A stretch of DNA of 32,745 bases from Terfezia claveryi (lineage: Eukaryota; Ascomycota; Pezizomycetes; Pezizales; Pezizaceae), in contig WHUX01000400.1 in the NCBI GenBank assembly GCA_015179025.1, positions 1 through 32,745 of the forward strand, read 5' to 3'. Position numbers and translations under genes: made by a program. Numbering within the stretch: position 1 is the stretch's first letter; each line of letters begins with the position of its first letter. Under the pieces are notes generated by a model. That model was given only the letters and a program-made list of their open reading frames with translations. It was not told the origin of the DNA and did not search any database. Shown piece after piece: positions 30,152-32,745 of this stretch.

Positions 30152-30164
30152 GTCTGGTTGGCAC
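30152..30164 (+). repeat. dispersed motif GTCTGGTTGGCAC, copy 5
   Basis: Exact 13-mer with TAGTAGTCTGG flank, 122 bp after copy 4. Confidence 0.5.
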
Positions 30165-30332
30165 CCAGTGTAGCCTTCCTTGGTTGCTCTAAGCGGAACG
30201 GCAGGAGAACCTATCGCACGGTCGGAGTCAGTTCAGGACTGCCTCTCGGACGATGTTGTGGACCTCCATATTGACTGTTTGACACATCGCCAACGCGGAC
30301 ACGAGTGAGTGCCTTCTAATCGCACATACAGG

Positions 30333-31069
30333 ATGCGTTGTCGGTTTTGTCACTTTGAATTCCGGAGAGCTGGATACTATGGCAGACACCTGCGAACCAA
30401 GCATCCAGAGTGTGCGACACTGTCAGTAGTAGAACGTGTCGAGAATCACCAGCAGACATAACAACCCTATCCAAGCCAGAAGCGGGGATATTCTATTTCT
30501 CTTCAGGAAACGGAAATACGTTCAAAACCTGCGAAACGACCCACAGAAACCGGAGATTTGTTGTCCAATTTCCTCAGTCATACGTAGGAGCAACCGGAAT
30601 CCAGCAGAGCGAAGGTGGAAGCAGGGGAGGGTAAGGGACTTGAAAACATTGAATAAACACCAGATAGGAACAAAGCTCTGACTTGTGGGATCCACTATTA
30701 GATCCCAATGCGCCTAGTGATGCGGCAGCCCCATATGGGGAAGGTTCTCGACCAGTTACAGAATGTCTGCCGGCGGAGTATGAGGTTGGAAAGATAATAG
30801 GAACAAGAGCCTTGGATGATCTACAATGGCTTCAATTCAACCTGATATTCCCCTTCAAGAGTGCATATGAATACAAGCTTGCGAGGTTCTTCCATGAAAG
30901 CAAAACTTCATTGGCGAATATAGATCGCTTTTTTAAGGAAAGTCTGATACCAGAAGCCCATGGGGTCCATTTTCAGTCAGGGTATATGTGGAGAAATAAA
31001 ATGCGTGACATGATTGATGAACTGGAATGGATAAAAGGAACAGTCGACTTCCACCTCCAGCAAGGCTGT
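30333..31069 (+). pseudogene. Plavaka-type DNA transposase, N-terminal part, cut by an LTR element
   Basis: ATG 30333 gives a 42-codon ORF with a C2H2 zinc finger (CRFC, 12 residues, HLRTKH), the usual DNA-binding start of these proteins. It ends at TAA 30459. After a stretch without a clear frame, an open frame from 30668 reads WDPLLDPNAPSD, LPAEYEVGKIIGTR, FPFKSAYEYKLARFFHES and IDRFFKESLIP, matching the Plavaka pattern 'PF-x-S-x-x-E-W-x-L-A...ID-F-L-K'. It stops being protein-like at 31069, where the LTR begins. An intron or frameshift must separate the two parts. It is the complementary half, not a copy, of the relic at 20480-22000. Confidence 0.68.
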
Positions 31070-32085
31070 TGTAAGGAATACTTGTTTCTCCTTACTATAA
31101 GTCTTGTTTGAACGTTGGAATCTCTTTGGCTATTTTTAGGATTTTCTTTATCTAATGTTTAGGACGCATTTTACTTGTTTAGGTATTTCCCTCAGTTGGA
31201 TTAGTATATGGATTACTCATGTATTAGTGTTGTCTTTCTTTAGCACGTTATCTCTTTCCTTTATCATTGACTCATTTCTGACATGTTTTATGTGGTCAGC
31301 AAGCTAACCACTTTCTCCTGTTCCAGTTGCCTATCTTGTTCGGCAACTGATGTCATGTCTTATTCTCTATTCTATTGTCAGCCTCGTTTCTATTACTTTC
31401 TCTGGCGTCATCTGTGATACAGAACGTATCTAGAATGAGCCATCTTGTATCCATTATGATCAGGTATCATAATGAGTCTTGATGATTGTCCTTACATGAG
31501 TTCGTTTAGACTCATAGCCTCAGAAATCTAGTGTCTATTAAAGACCTTATTTCCGCGGCCTCTAGATAGGACAGGATCTCTTTCAGTACCATCTAGTCGA
31601 GCAACATCAGAATATACAAGCTACACCGGTAATATTCTTTCTCCAGATCTCCGTAACTCTCCTGAACACCCCCCCTAAATACACCAACAGCCAGCCGCTC
31701 TTTGGGACTCCTGTATAGGACCTAGACAGTGTGCTTAGCTGCCTAACCACGTTGGTAGAGCCGTGTTCATCTCAGGAACACCTCTACTAACTTGGCCCAC
31801 ACTTACATTTTTTTTACCTGCAAACCAGCTTTAAAAAATTTTCCTCCTCTTTTCTAGGGCTTGATCACCCCTAGTTCCTCTTGAACCTTGTCTAAACACT
31901 CTAGACAATTCTTTAGCTACTCCAGCTACTCCAGAACCCGAGCTCAACAAGGCCTGTAAATCAGTCAGTCACTGTTCTCCCTTGTCATTCCAGAAAAACG
32001 CCATTATATTCCTATCAGCACTAGTTATTCAGTACTAGCCTCTTTAGCAACCACACGGTCTCAGAATCTCAGTAAAAGCCTTGCA
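31070..32085 (+). repeat. LTR of a third retrotransposon
   Basis: Starts TGTAAGG and ends CCTTGCA, inverse of each other but for one transition, about 1016 bp. The start coincides with the break in the transposase ORF. A RIP-saturated copy of the first 130 bp is at 11993. The second LTR and the right target duplication are outside the window. Confidence 0.6.
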
Positions 32086-32106
32086 AACGAAATTAAGCAA
32101 GCCCCA

Positions 32107-32745
32107 ATGGTATCAGAACAACACTTAGTTCTTAAAACCTCTAGCAGACTTTCAGGCCATGACCCTGAATTTAGTCCTCTCAAACAGAATCCTAGTTCTA
32201 GAACCATATCTAGACAATCATCTAAGGCAGATGAGGAAGAAGAACTCGAACAGGATGATGATGAGTTAGAAGAGTATCAAACGGAAGAAGAAACTCCTAA
32301 ACCATCAACTTAAGGAAATCGTCCAGCTGTAGTTGTTCAGCAACCTACTCCAATCAAGCCTCAGCAATCCTTTCAGCCTGAACCAAAAGATCAAAATGAA
32401 TTATTCAATATGATTACGAACATGTCTGCGTTCTATTACCAGCATAAACCAAGAGCTAAAACATTTAGTAATGATTATGAAGGATTTATTCAATTAATCA
32501 AAGCTACTTCAGAATTAGCTCAGGAACTCAAGCAATAAAATGTTCCAGGACAATTTCCGATCACGCCAGAAAAACCAGCAAGACGTAGATCAGATCATTT
32601 AGGAATTCCAACAGCACCACAGAAAACTAAGGAAACTCACCCAAGCTTCCTATCTCATGTAAAAAAGGAATTCCGTGAAACCTTTTTACTTAAGAATCCT
32701 TTAGATATTTTTCGTGGATCTAGTTCCTCCTCTCAATACCCGAAA
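32107..32745 (+). pseudogene. gag-like ORF of the third retrotransposon (broken, partial)
   Basis: One frame from 32107 runs off the right edge, interrupted by TAA 32311-32313 and TAA 32536-32538, both one C-to-T change from CAA. Contents: Ser-rich start, a Glu/Asp run (DEEEELEQDDDELEE), a Pro/Gln part (QQPTPIKPQQSF), FSNDYEGFIQLIKATSELA and a basic stretch (KKEFRETFLLKNPLDIF). The ATG at 32107 overlaps the primer site, so the true start may be later. Called gag by position behind an LTR, not by a recognised domain. Confidence 0.5.
32108..32119 (+). promoter_or_regulatory. possible primer binding site
   Basis: TGGTATCAGAAC resembles primer sites complementary to the 3' end of some initiator tRNA-Met molecules. 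It lies 22 bp after the proposed LTR end, a little far, so the LTR end or the site may be misplaced. Confidence 0.3.

Larger units (their letters stand above)
29225..30332. other. intergenic, scattered repeats, no gene
   Basis: GACCGTCYAACTTC occurs at about 29384 and 29530. Two motif copies lie at 30030 and 30152. GTGAGT...CTAAT...ACAG at 30305-30330 looks like splice signals ahead of the zinc-finger ORF, though too close together to form an intron on their own. Confidence 0.4.

Overview
This window looks like repeat-rich nuclear DNA of a filamentous fungus. The signs are LTR retrotransposons of both the Ty1/copia and Ty3/gypsy chromovirus types, Plavaka-type DNA transposons, short GT-AG introns with CTAAC/CTAAT branch sites, and heavy C-to-T / G-to-A decay in CpA/TpG contexts that resembles repeat-induced point mutation (RIP). 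A Pezizomycete (truffle-like) ascomycete would fit, but I cannot name the species from the sequence.

Layout: 1-2.46 kb is low-copy DNA. It holds the acidic end of an unknown ORF and, at 920-1820, a previously hidden, intron-containing gene for a highly divergent histone H3-like protein with its own TATA box. At 2.46-8.16 kb lies a full-length Ty1/copia element (639-bp LTRs, 5-bp target duplication GGTGG, primer site matching the anticodon arm of initiator tRNA-Met), disabled by eight in-frame stops, a frameshift and a deletion in RNase H. At 8.18-8.42 kb is a 19-bp minisatellite. At 8.70-10.46 kb is the 3' half of a chromovirus (integrase core, chromodomain, LTR).

10.46-12.84 kb is an AT desert with one recognisable RIP-saturated LTR relic. 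12.94-15.0 kb is a stack of unrelated tandem repeats (58-bp, 24-bp with 48-bp higher order, 28-bp). 15.01-15.67 kb is a small AT-rich segment bounded by inverted motifs. 16.33-20.38 kb is the 5' half of the same chromovirus family in the opposite orientation (LTR, gag, protease, RT, RNase H). 20.48-22.0 kb is the C-terminal half of a Plavaka-type transposase on the minus strand. 22.1-23.8 kb is repeat- and hairpin-rich.

24.86-26.45 kb is a decayed minus-strand gene resembling fungal DUF6532 proteins. 27.01-29.22 kb is GC-richer minus-strand coding sequence of unknown function with a lysine/alanine repeat tail. 30.33-31.07 kb is the N-terminal part of another Plavaka-type transposase (C2H2 finger) cut off by a third LTR element, whose LTR (31.07-32.09) and broken gag run off the right edge.

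Almost every mobile-element gene here is dead. The exception in character is the H3-like gene: its conserved H3-fold residues run continuously once fungal-type introns are removed, so it may be functional. It is the most interesting object in the window. All identifications are by reading; no search or alignment program was run.
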